A stretch of DNA of 64,000 nt from Pseudomonadota bacterium. Its GTDB lineage: Bacteria > Pseudomonadota > Alphaproteobacteria > Rhodobacterales > Rhodobacteraceae. A program made the translations under genes and the position numbers. Below, piece after piece: positions 1 through 13,338 of this stretch. Under the pieces are notes generated by a model. The model did no database searches, was not told the DNA's origin, and saw nothing but the letters and a program-made list of their open reading frames with translations. The DNA lies in the NCBI GenBank assembly GCA_020161655.1, contig JAIUPC010000005.1, positions 1-64,000 on the forward strand. The letters run 5' to 3'. Each line of letters opens with the position of its first letter. Position 1 is the first letter of the stretch.

Positions 1-83
1 CCAAACCGCTGAAATCCAGATCCGCGTCGCGCTCATCAACGGCTTCAATGCACTCGGCACCGCCGAGATCGTCCGCGTGGCAT
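1..83 (+). pseudogene. IS5-family transposase, C-terminal fragment cut by window edge
   Basis: The reading frame starting at base 2 encodes the last 27 residues of an IS5-family (IS903-like) DDE transposase, ending in the typical tail AEIVRVA and a TGA stop. The same tail is encoded on the other strand near 13641. The two differ at several positions, so they are related rather than recent identical copies. Whether the rest of the gene is intact to the left cannot be seen. Confidence 0.75.
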
Positions 84-121
84 GAACTCAATGGGGCAAG
101 GGGCCATCACGCCTCAAGCGT

Positions 122-139
122 GAGTTGCGCAACAACGCC
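122..139 (+). repeat. Putative IS5-family terminal inverted repeat (left remnant)
   Basis: The 18 bases GAGTTGCGCAACAACGCC follow the transposase stop. They match, with two differences, the reverse complement of 13587..13604 beside the second transposase remnant. Position after the stop codon and conservation between copies suggest the outer end of the IS. No target-site duplication was identified. Confidence 0.5.
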
Positions 140-153
140 TATCCGACGACCGA

Positions 154-474
154 TTAGGCTGTCACGTCAGCGGTCGTGTAGTCCTCGGCGCTATGTTCGA
201 TCACGTTGGCGAGCATCCGGCGGACGTGCTGATCGGCAGCCTGATAGAAGATCTGCCTGGCATCGCGCGTGCCCTTCACCAACCGCGCGTTGCGAAGAAG
301 CCGCAAGTGGTGGCTGGCCAGTGACTGCGAGGCGCCGGCCCGCGCCGCGATCTCGCCAACCGAATGCGGCGCGTCGAGACAGGCGAGAAGGATGCGCAGG
401 CGCGTCGGATCGCCGAGAAGCCGGAACATCTCGGCGATCGGTTGGACGTCGATCTCTTTCTGTTCGCCGTTCAA
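154..474 (-). CDS. ArsR/SmtB-family metal-responsive repressor
   Basis: This 106-residue protein is a single winged-helix ArsR/SmtB domain: 'FRLLGDPTRLRILLACL', then the recognition-helix segment 'ASQSLASHHLRLLRNARLV', then a beta wing. Members are dimeric repressors released from DNA by metal. The only Cys (ACLDAP) lies early, and His/Asp residues near the C terminus (QHVRRM, IEHSAEDY) resemble an alpha-5 zinc site. Its ATG overlaps the stop of the CDF exporter gene by 4 bp, so the two are cotranscribed and the repressor probably controls its own operon through the site at 1832..1845. Zinc as inducer is inferred from the neighbour. Confidence 0.85.
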   Translation of the reverse strand: MNGEQKEIDVQPIAEMFRLLGDPTRLRILLACLDAPHSVGEIAARAGASQSLASHHLRLLRNARLVKGTRDARQIFYQAADQHVRRMLANVIEHSAEDYTTADVTA

Positions 475-1778
475 CCCGAATGTCCGCGGCCGCCTTTCCC
501 GACACCTGCCTTGTCGGGACCGTCCGGCGCATGCGCCTTATGATCGTGGTCGTGGGGTTCTGCCGCCGCATTGTCGTGGTCATGGTCATGGTCATGGTCA
601 TGGTCATGAGCTTGGTCGTGGTTGTGAGGATGGCCATGGTCATGCACATGATCGTGATGGCCATGCGCCGCATCGCCGGTGCCCTTATCGTGGGCCTGCT
701 GGCCGTGTCGCGGCGCCTGGGGGGCGGCGGCCATAGTGCAGGCGACTTCCGCCCCGGTCCAGTCGATCTCGATCGTCGCGTGTTCGATGCCGTAATCCTC
801 GGCCAACTTTGCCTTGAGGTGCCCGACGGTCACCGCCGGATTGGCGGTCTCGGCTAGGGCGATGTGCATCGTGCTGGTCGCCCGCCCCGAGGTGATGGAC
901 CAGACGTGGATGTGGCGCACATCGGTTAGCCCCGGCACGGCGTTGACCAGACTGTCGCGCATGATCCCGGGATCGAAGCCGAGCGGCGCGCCCTCCATCA
1001 GGATGTGCATGGAGGACCGCAGCAAAGCCCAGGCGCTGCGCAGCACGATGGCGGAGAGCAGGACTGACAGGATCGGGTCGATAGGGGTCCAGCCGGTGAA
1101 CCAGATGGCGATGGCAGCGACGATGGCGGCCACCGACCCGAGCAGGTCGCCAAGCACATGCACCATGGCGCCCTTGATGTTCACATGGTCGCGGTCGCCA
1201 CGCATCAGCATATAGAAGACGCCAGTGTTCACGGCGAGGCCGAGCACCGCCACGATCAGCATCGGGCCAGCCAGAACGGGCGCCGGGGTAATCAGCCGCT
1301 CGACCGCTTCGTAGGTAATCCAGCCGACGAGCAAGAGGAGCGAGACAGCGTTGACGAAGCCCGCCAACACCTCGAAGCGCATATAGCCGAAGGTGCGCTT
1401 CTTGTCGGCGATCCGGCGCCCGAAGCGGAAGCCGGCCCAGGCAAGTGCAAGCGCCGCCGCATCGGTCAGCATATGGCCGGCGTCGGCGATCAGCGCGAGC
1501 GACCCGGACAGGAGGCCGCCGACAATCTCTGCGAACATGAAGCCGAAGGTCAGCAGAAAGCCTATGAGAACCACGCGTTCGTTCTGCGATGTCACCTCTG
1601 GCGCGTGGCTGTGCCCGTGTCCGCTCCCGTGATCATGCCCGTGTCCGTGTCCGTGTCCGTGCGAATGGGAACCCTCGTGTGAATGCCCGTGTCCCTCGTG
1701 GCCGTGCTTGTCGTGGCCGTGATCGTGATCGTGGATAGGCGGCTTCGAGGCGGATGCTCCGGCTGTTGTGTTGTTCAT
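471..1778 (-). CDS. His-rich CDF (cation diffusion facilitator) Zn/Cd exporter
   Basis: This 435-residue protein has a cytoplasmic N terminus packed with His/Asp/Gly repeats, six membrane segments and a C-terminal domain ending in a second long His-rich tail. TM2 carries HMLTD (in LIADAGHMLTD) and TM5 carries HVLGD, the paired His/Asp metal sites of CzcD/ZitB-type H+-driven zinc exporters. The C-terminal His tail is an expansion beyond most CzcD proteins and is encoded by near-perfect hexamer repeats (about 575-620). It is the first gene of the exporter-arsR operon, with an SmtB-like operator 54 bp upstream. Export of Zn, and perhaps Cd or Co, to the periplasm is inferred from the family. Confidence 0.9.
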   Translation of the reverse strand: MNNTTAGASASKPPIHDHDHGHDKHGHEGHGHSHEGSHSHGHGHGHGHDHGSGHGHSHAPEVTSQNERVVLIGFLLTFGFMFAEIVGGLLSGSLALIADAGHMLTDAAALALAWAGFRFGRRIADKKRTFGYMRFEVLAGFVNAVSLLLLVGWITYEAVERLITPAPVLAGPMLIVAVLGLAVNTGVFYMLMRGDRDHVNIKGAMVHVLGDLLGSVAAIVAAIAIWFTGWTPIDPILSVLLSAIVLRSAWALLRSSMHILMEGAPLGFDPGIMRDSLVNAVPGLTDVRHIHVWSITSGRATSTMHIALAETANPAVTVGHLKAKLAEDYGIEHATIEIDWTGAEVACTMAAAPQAPRHGQQAHDKGTGDAAHGHHDHVHDHGHPHNHDQAHDHDHDHDHDHDNAAAEPHDHDHKAHAPDGPDKAGVGKGGRGHSG

Positions 1779-1831
1779 CGGTCTACTCCTTGTCTCGATC
1801 TTGGGTGCGTCGCCTCTATAGAGTTAATACA

Positions 1832-1845
1832 TGTACAGATGTTCA
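1832..1845 (-). promoter_or_regulatory. SmtB/ArsR-type operator upstream of CDF exporter
   Basis: TGTACA-GA-TGTTCA fits the 6-2-6 inverted repeat of SmtB/CzrA/ZiaR-type repressors (TGAACA-N2-TGTTCA) with one mismatch. It sits 54-67 bp upstream of the exporter ATG in a locally AT-rich stretch, a plausible promoter position. Confidence 0.55.
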
Positions 1846-2014
1846 AGTCTACAAATATATGTACCGCCCGAGCAAATTCGCCGTGCCCGATGGTCGAATC
1901 CGACCCGCTGCTGCATCGGTCGGTCTGGATCGAGTGCTTGACGCTGGCCAGAGCCTACGCTTCCGGCAGATGTACGGACATCGAACGCACCGCCGGGACG
2001 GATTTCCATGTGCC

Positions 2015-3253
2015 TCAAGTACTGCTGGCGAAGTGTTTGTGACCTATACCCTGCGAGATGATACGGCTGAGCACCATCAGGGCGACGAAGGCGACAAGCG
2101 CCATACCGAACCCGAGCCAGAGCACAGCCTCTGCCGAGAGGGACACGACCCATGCGAACGCGGCGGGTACTGCGGCATTCGCCAGATCGCCGGCTCGGCC
2201 AAGCCGCCCTAGCCGGAGGCCGTAGTTGAAGGATCCGAAGATGTGGTACGGCAGTACCGGGCGGAGAATGCCCAGCAACCCCGCAGGAAGTCCATAGCAG
2301 ACCGCTGCCACCGCCGCGAGCCAGCCGGGCACGGGCAGGTCCAGCACCGCACAGACGAGCAGCGGGAGCAGGCTCAATGGCAAGGCGGCATGTACGAACC
2401 GGGCCAGCCTAATCCGCGGTAGTCGGCTGCCAAGCAAAGTGTCGCCGCCTCGACTCACCAGATAGGCAAGACCTATGAGCGAGCCGGCGAATACGGCCTC
2501 CACCCGCGACGTTCCCAGCGCTACAAAGATATCGATGGCAAGAATGGCCATCCCTGTCGTCAATGCGGCTGTCAGAACTTGCACGATCATAAGCAATGCG
2601 AACGCCCGGCCAGCGAGTTCCGGGGAAACGTGGGCTGGGCTTGCGCGGCTCTCGTCCTGGGCGGCATGTTCCCGCTTCGGATTGTGCCGTCTGGCCAGCC
2701 AAAAATGTACTGGCCAGGCGATCAGCATAGTTGCGATGGCGTAGACCTGGCACAGCTGACGCCAGTCCATCAGGCCTAGGAGCGCTTCCGACAATGGCCA
2801 GAAGATCGTCGAACACAGGCCGGTCGCCAGCGTCAACAGACCGATGGCGCGGTAGGCGCTTTTCCCGGCAATTTGGGCAACTCCGCTAAAGGTGGCCGTG
2901 CCCAACCCGAAGTGCATTCCGATCCCGAACAGCACCCATGCCGCATAGTAGGTAATCGGGCCGTTGGACGTGGACAGCACGAGCAGCGCTGCAGCCAGTA
3001 CCGGAGTCCCGTAGCACAGCAAGCGCAGCCCGCCGATGCGGTCGGCCAGCCGTCCGGCTATCGGGGCAAGAAACGCTCCTGTCAGAAACATGACAGTCGT
3101 TCCACCGAAGACTGCGGCGTTGGAGAAGTTGAGATCGGCGCGGATATGTGAGGCCAACACTCCGATGAGCGACATCGAAGTACCCCAGCCTAGCGTTTGC
3201 GTCAGCATCAACATCATCACATGCGACGGTGGCAGTCCGGATTGGGATCGCAT
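2015..3253 (-). CDS. MFS permease, 12 TM, next to Opp-type importer
   Basis: This hydrophobic protein of about 412 residues has the major facilitator layout: two sets of six membrane segments split by a polar loop near 'RRHNPKREHAAQDESR', and an N-half loop 'GRLADRIGGLR' matching the MFS A-motif. I chose the ATG at 3253 (MRSQSGLPPSH) because residues further upstream are Arg-rich and not MFS-like. It follows the importer's substrate-binding gene on the same strand after about 125 bp. MFS exporters paired with Opp/Nik importers occur in opine-metallophore systems (CntE with CntABCDF). That role here is a guess because no metallophore synthase is visible. Substrate unknown. Confidence 0.75.
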   Translation of the reverse strand: MRSQSGLPPSHVMMLMLTQTLGWGTSMSLIGVLASHIRADLNFSNAAVFGGTTVMFLTGAFLAPIAGRLADRIGGLRLLCYGTPVLAAALLVLSTSNGPITYYAAWVLFGIGMHFGLGTATFSGVAQIAGKSAYRAIGLLTLATGLCSTIFWPLSEALLGLMDWRQLCQVYAIATMLIAWPVHFWLARRHNPKREHAAQDESRASPAHVSPELAGRAFALLMIVQVLTAALTTGMAILAIDIFVALGTSRVEAVFAGSLIGLAYLVSRGGDTLLGSRLPRIRLARFVHAALPLSLLPLLVCAVLDLPVPGWLAAVAAVCYGLPAGLLGILRPVLPYHIFGSFNYGLRLGRLGRAGDLANAAVPAAFAWVVSLSAEAVLWLGFGMALVAFVALMVLSRIISQGIGHKHFASST

Positions 3254-3378
3254 CAGTCCTCCCGTCGGGAACGGTCGCAGGATGTTGCTTCTCCGTCGAC
3301 GTCGGGCCAACGAGCAGACAGTCGCAGCGAGTCGCTGGCGCAACTTGCCCGGCGCTCAAGGCCCCGGGCAAGAGTAGG

Positions 3379-4875
3379 TTACTTCACATTGAGGTCGGTA
3401 TCGAACACATAGTGGTTCAAGGGATGCGGCGTAAACCCGGTAACGCCCGACGACGCGACGTCGAAGACCGTCTCATTGACGAGGAAGACGGTGACCGCGT
3501 TGTCATAGACGTATTGCGCCATCTCGCCATAGGCCCGGTTGCGCGCCGCCGGATCCGCGTCACCAGCTGCTGCCGCCAGCATGGCGTCGAATTCCGGATT
3601 GCAATGCTGCGAGATGTTATAGCTGCCCTCGCACGAGTAGTCGGCCGTCAGGTAGCCGATGGGCTCTGGCACGTCGGTCAGGTAGCCGCGCGACAAGAGC
3701 GCCAGATCGTAGTTGCCCGACAACATGTCTGGCTCGATCGAACTGTATTCTGCCACCTTCACATCGACGGTGAACCCGACCTCGGTCAGCATCGCCTGAA
3801 GGATCTGCGAGACATCACGCAGTTCGGTCTTGCCGGTGTAGGCGAGGATTTCGATCTTCAGCCCAGCAGGATCAACGCCCGCCTCAGCCAGCAGCGCACG
3901 CGCTTTCTCGAGGTCCCGTTCGATCACCGGTGCGTTCGGCGCTTCCCATGCTTCACCCGAGCGGAACGAATCGCCCGCCGGCGGGCTTTTGCCCTCGAAG
4001 AGGGCGTTCGAAATGCCCGTCGTGTCAATCGCAAGCCTGATCGCTTGGCGCACCTTCAGGTTGTCGAAGGGCGGGCGCTTATTGTTCAGAAGGAGTTCCA
4101 GAACTCGCGGAGCATTGACTTCGAGCACGGTGAGATCGCCGCCAGAGGAGAGCGTCGCCACCGCTGCGGGCGGTACCAGGCGAGAGATTTGTGCCTCGCC
4201 GGTTCGTGCCATCGTGCCGCGGGTGTTTGCGTCCGGAATGAAGCGAACCTCCCCCCCGGCCAGCGTCGCCTTCCCGCCCCAATAGTTATCGAACCGCTTT
4301 ACCTTCACGTATTGTTGCGGGTCGACCTCGACGATCTCGAAAGGCCCGGTACAGGTGCCAACGGGATTGATCCCGTCGTTCGAATAGGCGGCCGGGGAAA
4401 GAATGGCCGTCCCTGGATTTGCAACGCTCCCTGGCAGGGTGACCAGCGGCGCGTTCGTCTTGATCGTAACCGTCATCGGCCCGGTTGCTTCGACCGATGC
4501 AATTTGCTTAGGTGAAAATCCCTTGACTGGCACCTCGGATTTGAGCGCCTGGTTGAGCGCGTCAGACACCGCCTTGGCGTCGAGCGGATTCCCGTCCTGG
4601 AAGGTGACTCCTTCGCGGATCTTGAACTCCCAGGTCAGCGGGTCGACCAGCACCCACTCCGTCGCGAGCGCCGGCTCGACCTCCAGATCCTGCGATACCC
4701 GCGTGAGCCCTTCGTAACAGCCGGCATGCGCGCCAATGAATGCGTCGTCGCCAGACATAGCCCAGTTGGCCTTTAGCGCGAGGTTGTCAGCCAGAACAAA
4801 CTGGCCATCTTGCGCCAGAACTGGTGCTGCAGCGAACAAGAATGCGGTCGATAAGGACAACAAGCGTTGCTTCAT
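3379..4875 (-). CDS. ABC importer substrate-binding protein (SBP_bac_5, Opp/Nik/Dpp type)
   Basis: This periplasmic protein of 498 residues begins with a signal peptide (MKQRLLSLSTAFLFAAAPVLAQ). It has the family-5 solute-binding fold: 'ATEWVLVDPLTWEFKIREGVTFQDG', 'VRQAIRLAIDT' and a lobe-II segment near 'YDLALLSRGYLTD'. The family binds peptides, nickel complexes or metallophores. The start at 4875 is preceded by AAAGGGAGAG, a strong ribosome site. Two Cys residues (CYEG, CEGSYNISQHC region) may be structural. It is the last importer gene on the minus strand, after two permeases and two ATPases. The metal-gene context suggests a metal chelate, but a peptide substrate is equally open. Confidence 0.88.
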   Translation of the reverse strand: MKQRLLSLSTAFLFAAAPVLAQDGQFVLADNLALKANWAMSGDDAFIGAHAGCYEGLTRVSQDLEVEPALATEWVLVDPLTWEFKIREGVTFQDGNPLDAKAVSDALNQALKSEVPVKGFSPKQIASVEATGPMTVTIKTNAPLVTLPGSVANPGTAILSPAAYSNDGINPVGTCTGPFEIVEVDPQQYVKVKRFDNYWGGKATLAGGEVRFIPDANTRGTMARTGEAQISRLVPPAAVATLSSGGDLTVLEVNAPRVLELLLNNKRPPFDNLKVRQAIRLAIDTTGISNALFEGKSPPAGDSFRSGEAWEAPNAPVIERDLEKARALLAEAGVDPAGLKIEILAYTGKTELRDVSQILQAMLTEVGFTVDVKVAEYSSIEPDMLSGNYDLALLSRGYLTDVPEPIGYLTADYSCEGSYNISQHCNPEFDAMLAAAAGDADPAARNRAYGEMAQYVYDNAVTVFLVNETVFDVASSGVTGFTPHPLNHYVFDTDLNVK

Positions 4876-4922
4876 TTCACTCTCCCTTTGGATTTGGGGC
4901 CCGACAGGGACCGCCCCTGATC

Positions 4923-6055
<1,133 letters not shown>

Positions 6056-6059
<4 letters not shown>

Positions 6060-7087
6060 GCTACGTCTCCTTCGTGCAGGCTCTCTGCGGAGGCATGGCA
6101 GCGGGACTGCCAGTGCTCGGCAAATGGCGCGATTTCGGGCTCCCGGCTACAGCAGGCCGAACTTAGCCCGGGGTGTTCGCGCATCAGCGAACAACGCGGC
6201 GCGAAGCGGCAACCCTCCTTGATGGCGAGCGCCTGGGAGCCGGAGCCCGGGATAGACATCAGCTTACCATCACTCTCGGGCACCAGCAGCGAACACCGGA
6301 TCAGCGCTCGGGTGTAGGGATGCGCCGGTCGGCGCATGACCTCCTGGGTCGGTCCCTCCTCGAGGACGCGGCCGGCGTACATCACGACAATCCGGTCGGC
6401 GAACGCGGACACGATCGAGAGGTCGTGGGTAATCAGCAGAATCGACAGATCGTGACGCTCCTGCTCTTTCTTCAGCAGCCTGAGGATCTGCGCCTGCACG
6501 GTCACGTCGAGTGCGGTCGTAGGCTCGTCGGCGATCAAGAGCTTCGGGCCGGCAGCCATCGCAGCCGCGATCATCACCCGCTGCGCCATGCCGCCAGAAA
6601 GTTGATACGAGAAGGCCCGCGCCCTGACAGCCGGGTCCGGGATGCCGACGCTTCGAAGCAGATCGACCACCCGCGCAAAGGCTTGGCGGCGCCTTAGGCC
6701 GCGATGCTTGCGCAGCGGTTCGGCGACTTGGGTCTGGACGCGCGACGTCGGGTCGAGCATCACCTGCGGCTGCTGGAACAGCATGGAGATCTCGGCGCCG
6801 CGCAGCCGGTTCAGCTCGGCGTCGGACTTCGCAACGATGTCTTGCCCATCGAAGTGGATCGAGCCGCCGGTCATCCGCAGCGCCGTCGGCAACAGCCGCG
6901 ACAGTGCTTGCGCGGTGACGCTCTTTCCAGAGCCGCTTTCGCCGACCAGCGCAACTACCTCGCGTCGGCCGATCGTAAGATCGACCCCGTCGATCACCTT
7001 GTCGCCGTTCTCGAGCGAGACACGAAGCTTGCGGACCTCGAGCAGCGGTGTGCTGCGGTTCAGCCGGGACGTGTCATGGACTAGCAT
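6056..7087 (-). CDS. ABC importer ATPase, OppD/DppD type
   Basis: This 343-residue protein is the second ATPase of the importer: Walker A GESGSGKS, signature LSGGMAQRV, Walker [13 protein letters not shown] and switch His in LLITHDLS. The C-terminal Cys-rich extension ('CRFAPRCS...ACCSREP...SRCH') is typical of OppD. It overlaps the upstream permease gene by 14 bp. With its partner ATPase it would power uptake through the two permeases encoded just upstream. Confidence 0.9.
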
Positions 7088-8003
7088 TTTCAGCCTCCTC
7101 CGCGTTTGCCGCGACCCGGCTGCTCGCGCCGCGTCTTTCTATTTCCATTCCGTGGCCGATCCAGGTCACGCCGAGCGCGGCGAGAAAGATCATGGCACCG
7201 GGCGCGATCATCAGGATGGGAGCGCGCTCGAGGTAGGGCTGCGCCTCGGCCATCATCAGGCCCCAGTCGGGATTGGGAGGGCGTACTCCCAGCCCGAGGT
7301 ATGACAGCCCGCCCACGGTGATCAGCTTGTGGCCGAAGCGCAGAAAAGAGACCGCAGCAATCGGGCGGATCGTGTTCGGGACAATGTGACGCAGGATCAC
7401 GAAGCTTCGCTTCATGCCAAGAATCTCGGCGGCGCGGATGTATTCCCGTGCATTGACCTCCTTGGCCAGTCCTCGGGCGAGCCGAGCATATGGCGTCCAG
7501 CCAATCAGAGACAGCGAGAGGATCAAAGTGACGTAGTTCGGTCCGAATACGCCGATGAGAAAAATCGCGATCACCACGTCGGGAATTGAGATCAGCAGGT
7601 CGACGACCCGCATAGCCACCTCGTCGATCAGCCCGCCCGCGCGGCCCGCGACTACGCCGATCAGCGTGCCGACCACCAGTGTGATTATGACGGTGATCGC
7701 CGAGATCGCTATTGCAAACTGGCCGCCCACCATTAGCCGCGAGAGCACGTCGCGCCCGAGATGATCGGTGCCCAGCCAATGCAACGCCGACGGCGGCTGC
7801 AGCCGGTTAATCAAGTCCTGCGCGGCGGGGTCGTAGGGCGCAACCCACTGCGCAAAGCACACCATGGCCAGGATCAGCGCCAAAAGCGCCGAGCCGGTCT
7901 TGAAGGTCCAGTGCCGCGAGCAAACGAAAGTGTATGCGCCGGCGAGGGGGGAGCGGTGCCCGTCATCGAACGTGGACCGCGGGTTGGCCATCTTAGTGTC
8001 CAT
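7074..8003 (-). CDS. ABC importer permease, OppC/DppC type
   Basis: This 309-residue inner-membrane permease has an N-terminal cytoplasmic leader, a first TM (ALLALILAMVCFAQWVAP) and the 'LGTDHLGRDVLSRLMVGGQ' segment diagnostic of OppC/DppC/NikC. The EAA-type loop ('EYIRAAEILGMKRSFVILRHIVPNTI') contacts the ATPases. It overlaps the neighbouring permease gene by 11 bp. Confidence 0.9.
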   Translation of the reverse strand: MDTKMANPRSTFDDGHRSPLAGAYTFVCSRHWTFKTGSALLALILAMVCFAQWVAPYDPAAQDLINRLQPPSALHWLGTDHLGRDVLSRLMVGGQFAIAISAITVIITLVVGTLIGVVAGRAGGLIDEVAMRVVDLLISIPDVVIAIFLIGVFGPNYVTLILSLSLIGWTPYARLARGLAKEVNAREYIRAAEILGMKRSFVILRHIVPNTIRPIAAVSFLRFGHKLITVGGLSYLGLGVRPPNPDWGLMMAEAQPYLERAPILMIAPGAMIFLAALGVTWIGHGMEIERRGASSRVAANAEEAENASP

Positions 8004-8937
8004 GGCTGCCTCGCATAGCCGGATTGAAGAGGACGTATAGAACGTCGGCGAGCGTGTTGATCAGTATGGAGAGGCCAACGAGGGCGACGAAGCCGCCTTG
8101 CAGCACCGGCACATCATTGTTGACCACCGCCTCGTAAAGCAGTCGGCCCATACCCGGGACTGCGAAGATCACCTCGATGACCACGGACCCGCCCAGAAGC
8201 CCAGCAAACCACAGCGCGAAGAAGGTCACGACCGGCAGCGAGCCATTGCGGAGGCCGTGATGTACCACTGCTTCATTCATCGACAATCCGCGCGCTCGCG
8301 CCGCGGTGATGTAGGGGGCAGCGACCACCTCGCGCATCGACGCCCGTGTCACTTGGGTGAAATAGGCCATAGGCCGCAGCATGAGTGCCATAGCCGGCAA
8401 GACCAGCGACTCCCAGCCCTGCCAGCCGGCCGAGGGCAAAATGCCGAGCCAGAGCGCAAAGACCAGGATCGAGATCGGAGCGAACCAGTATTCAGGCGTC
8501 GCGACAAGCGTTTGGATTACGAGCGTCGTGAATCCGTCGATCTTGCCGCCCGGTCGCATAGCAGCGGCAGTGCCAAGCGGCAGTGCCACCAGGAGCGCCG
8601 CGCCCAACGCCGACAGAGCCAAGATTATCGAGACTCCCAGCGCACGTGCGATCTCGGCGGCCACCGGTTGTCGTGACGCGAACGAATATCCAAGATCACC
8701 TTGCAGTGCGGCGCCGAGCCAAGAGAGATACTGCACTGGCAGGGGCCGGTCGAGGCCAAGCTCCTTGCGTATCGCCTCCACTGCCTCTGGCGCGAGGTCC
8801 AGGTCCGACACTCGCGAGAGCAGGATCGTGCGCGCGGGATCACCATCGCTTAACAACGGCACACAGAAGGCGGCCACCGACACGATGAAGAGCATCATGA
8901 CAAGGATCGTTACACGCTGTAGAATTATCTTCGGCAT
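7993..8937 (-). CDS. ABC importer permease, OppB/DppB type
   Basis: This 314-residue membrane protein starts at the ATG at 8937 (MPKIILQRVTILVMML) with an AGGCGAAA-like ribosome site. The open frame runs about 400 bp further upstream but that extension is not permease-like. Hallmarks are the 'LGLDRPLPVQYLSWLG' periplasmic segment and the EAA loop 'YITAARARGLSMNEAVVHHGLRNG'. As first gene of the oppBCDF-SBP set it marks the promoter-proximal end of the importer operon. Confidence 0.9.
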   Translation of the reverse strand: MPKIILQRVTILVMMLFIVSVAAFCVPLLSDGDPARTILLSRVSDLDLAPEAVEAIRKELGLDRPLPVQYLSWLGAALQGDLGYSFASRQPVAAEIARALGVSIILALSALGAALLVALPLGTAAAMRPGGKIDGFTTLVIQTLVATPEYWFAPISILVFALWLGILPSAGWQGWESLVLPAMALMLRPMAYFTQVTRASMREVVAAPYITAARARGLSMNEAVVHHGLRNGSLPVVTFFALWFAGLLGGSVVIEVIFAVPGMGRLLYEAVVNNDVPVLQGGFVALVGLSILINTLADVLYVLFNPAMRGSHGH

Positions 8938-9269
8938 TTCGCCTCCCTTTCGCGATCCGCGCATCTGGTCGAGGCTGACGGTCCCGGAGATTGCGTGGGC
9001 TCCATCAGTGGTAGTGTAGCAAGCGTGACGTGCCGTTTGTGTGGAATCAAATCGACGCGCGAGAATATGCTGCGGTTTTGCTGCCCATTTGCCGTAGACT
9101 TTACCGAGCAGGAGGCCAATTCCCCCGAAGCCGTCCAGCGCGGAAGGCGGCTCGGACCCAGTTGCGGCAAACACTGCCATCTGGGCGATTGCTCTTTCGC
9201 AGCATCCAAATCGAAGCCGCTGATGTCGAGACGGGGACTCGAACAGACAAGAGTTGACGATCTGTCCAT
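8938..9269. other. 332-bp intergenic stretch, no gene recognised
   Basis: This lies between the importer operon and the merR-type gene, both on the minus strand. It probably holds the importer promoter. No clear -35/-10 pair or metal-regulator operator was seen. Bases 9211-9265 contain a short T-loop-like string but do not fold as a tRNA. Confidence 0.4.
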
Positions 9270-9689
9270 CTAAGCATCCTTCCCGCCATTGCGCAGGACA
9301 CCTTCCTGTGCAAGCTGAACTAGACGCTGAGCAGTTGTTGTCGTGCAGCATGCGCCGTTAGTGGCGTCGGCCAGCACTTCCCTCATCTGTTCGAGGCTGG
9401 CGATTTTCTGTTGGACAGCAGCTAACTGGATCTTCACAACACTGTTTGCTTGCGCGGACTGAGCAGCAGGCAAGGCCGCGACACGCAGCAGTTCCTTGAT
9501 CGCTTCGACTGTGAGCCCCTGTACCCGTGCCGCGCGGATGAATGTCAGGCGCAGAATAGCCGCTTCACTCCAACGTCGGCGATTTCCCTTGTCCCTTGCT
9601 CCCTGCGGCAAGAGATCGATTCTTTCGTAGTAGCGGATCGTGGGGACACTCACGCCGCTTGCTGCAGACAGTTCTCCAATGCTCAACAT
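9270..9689 (-). CDS. MerR-family metal-responsive activator
   Basis: This 139-residue protein has an N-terminal MerR helix-turn-helix ('MLSIGELSAASGVSVPTIRYYERIDLLP'), a second DNA-contact segment and a dimerisation coiled coil, ending with a Cys pair (NGACCTT) where MerR proteins bind metal. The start at 9689 matches the canonical MerR N terminus; in-frame sequence upstream lacks family features. It lies 181 bp downstream of the zntA-type gene on the same strand. Zn/Cd/Pb sensing (ZntR/CadR-like) is the likely role from context, but the metal cannot be assigned from two Cys residues alone. Confidence 0.8.
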   Translation of the reverse strand: MLSIGELSAASGVSVPTIRYYERIDLLPQGARDKGNRRRWSEAAILRLTFIRAARVQGLTVEAIKELLRVAALPAAQSAQANSVVKIQLAAVQQKIASLEQMREVLADATNGACCTTTTAQRLVQLAQEGVLRNGGKDA

Positions 9690-9870
9690 CACGCGGCGTC
9701 CTTTCGGTGGAATTGCGCGAACCTGCATCCCCGGCACGTGTTGCTGCAAGCTCGGCCGGTCTTGGGTGCGACTCTGTCTTCTTCTTGCGACACGCAAGGA
9801 GACCGCTTCTATCTTGCCCCTCAAAGTGGGCGAGGGCCGTCGGCCATTCCCGACCGCCGGCCCGTTTTGA

Positions 9871-12723
<2,853 letters not shown>

Positions 12724-12803
12724 CGAGAGCACCTTTCTCACCGGCGCAGCGAGCGATCATCGCCTTGGGAACCTGCGGGGTTTCGGAAGTGACCATACAT
12801 CAA

Positions 12804-12819
12804 TTGAACAACTATTCAA
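12804..12819 (-). promoter_or_regulatory. SmtB/ArsR-type operator upstream of zntA
   Basis: TTGAACAACTATTCAA is an inverted repeat (TTGAA-N6-TTCAA) matching the TGAACA-N2-TATTCA pattern of SmtB/CzrA/CadC operators. It lies between the second arsR gene and zntA, both on the minus strand, 81-96 bp before the zntA start. Confidence 0.65.
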
Positions 12820-12942
12820 GTGTCTGCGGGCGCGATTTTCATCCTCAGGCGTCGGGACGGATTCAAGTGCGGGAATGCGCCAGGCAACGTCAACTGCCGC
12901 CTACAGACGCGGGTACGGGGGAGAGACGTTCGCAGAGCCGGT

Positions 12943-13338
12943 CTACTCGTCCGTGTGGTCTTCCGAAATGTGCGTCGTCATGTCCTGCAGCACCTGGCTG
13001 ACATGCTGGTCGGCGATCTCGTAGAAAATCTGCTTCGCCTGACGCTCTCCCCGCACGAGACGGGCACCGCGCAACAGTCGCAGATGATGGCTCACAAGAG
13101 ACAGTGACAAGTCCAGATTCTCGGCGATGTCACCCACAGACATCGGGCCAGGCAGACAGGTCAGAAGGATCCTCAGTCGGGATGGGTCGCCGAGCAGGCG
13201 GAAAGTCTCCGCCAGAATGGCAACCTCGTTTTGCGATAGCGAAGAATGACCGGGGGGCAGGACGGATGCGGCGGAGCCCCCCTGCCCATCGGGCAGATAA
13301 CGTTTCGCATGGCGCGCCTTCGGCTTGGAAGAATTCAT
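12943..13338 (-). CDS. ArsR/SmtB-family metal-responsive repressor (second copy)
   Basis: This 131-residue winged-helix repressor has a basic N-terminal extension of about 40 residues, then 'FRLLGDPSRLRILLTCL', recognition helix 'SLSLVSHHLRLLRGARLVRG' and a C-terminal helix with 'DQHVSQVLQDMTTHISEDHTDE'. The last holds the His/Asp spacing of an alpha-5 zinc site. It is clearly paralogous to the repressor at 154..474. It is transcribed toward zntA and the operator at 12804..12819 lies between them, so it probably represses zntA and perhaps itself. Confidence 0.85.
   Translation of the reverse strand: MNSSKPKARHAKRYLPDGQGGSAASVLPPGHSSLSQNEVAILAETFRLLGDPSRLRILLTCLPGPMSVGDIAENLDLSLSLVSHHLRLLRGARLVRGERQAKQIFYEIADQHVSQVLQDMTTHISEDHTDE

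Noticed and set aside
9211-9275. tRNA-like string (TTCGAGTCCC T-loop consensus on the minus strand)
   Set aside because: The anticodon and acceptor stems do not pair and the stretch runs into the merR stop codon; a chance T-loop match is more likely.
9793-9820. TTGCCC/GGGC dyad between zntA and merR as a MerR operator or terminator
   Set aside because: No -35/-10 with 19-20 bp spacing around it and no T-run; too weak to call.
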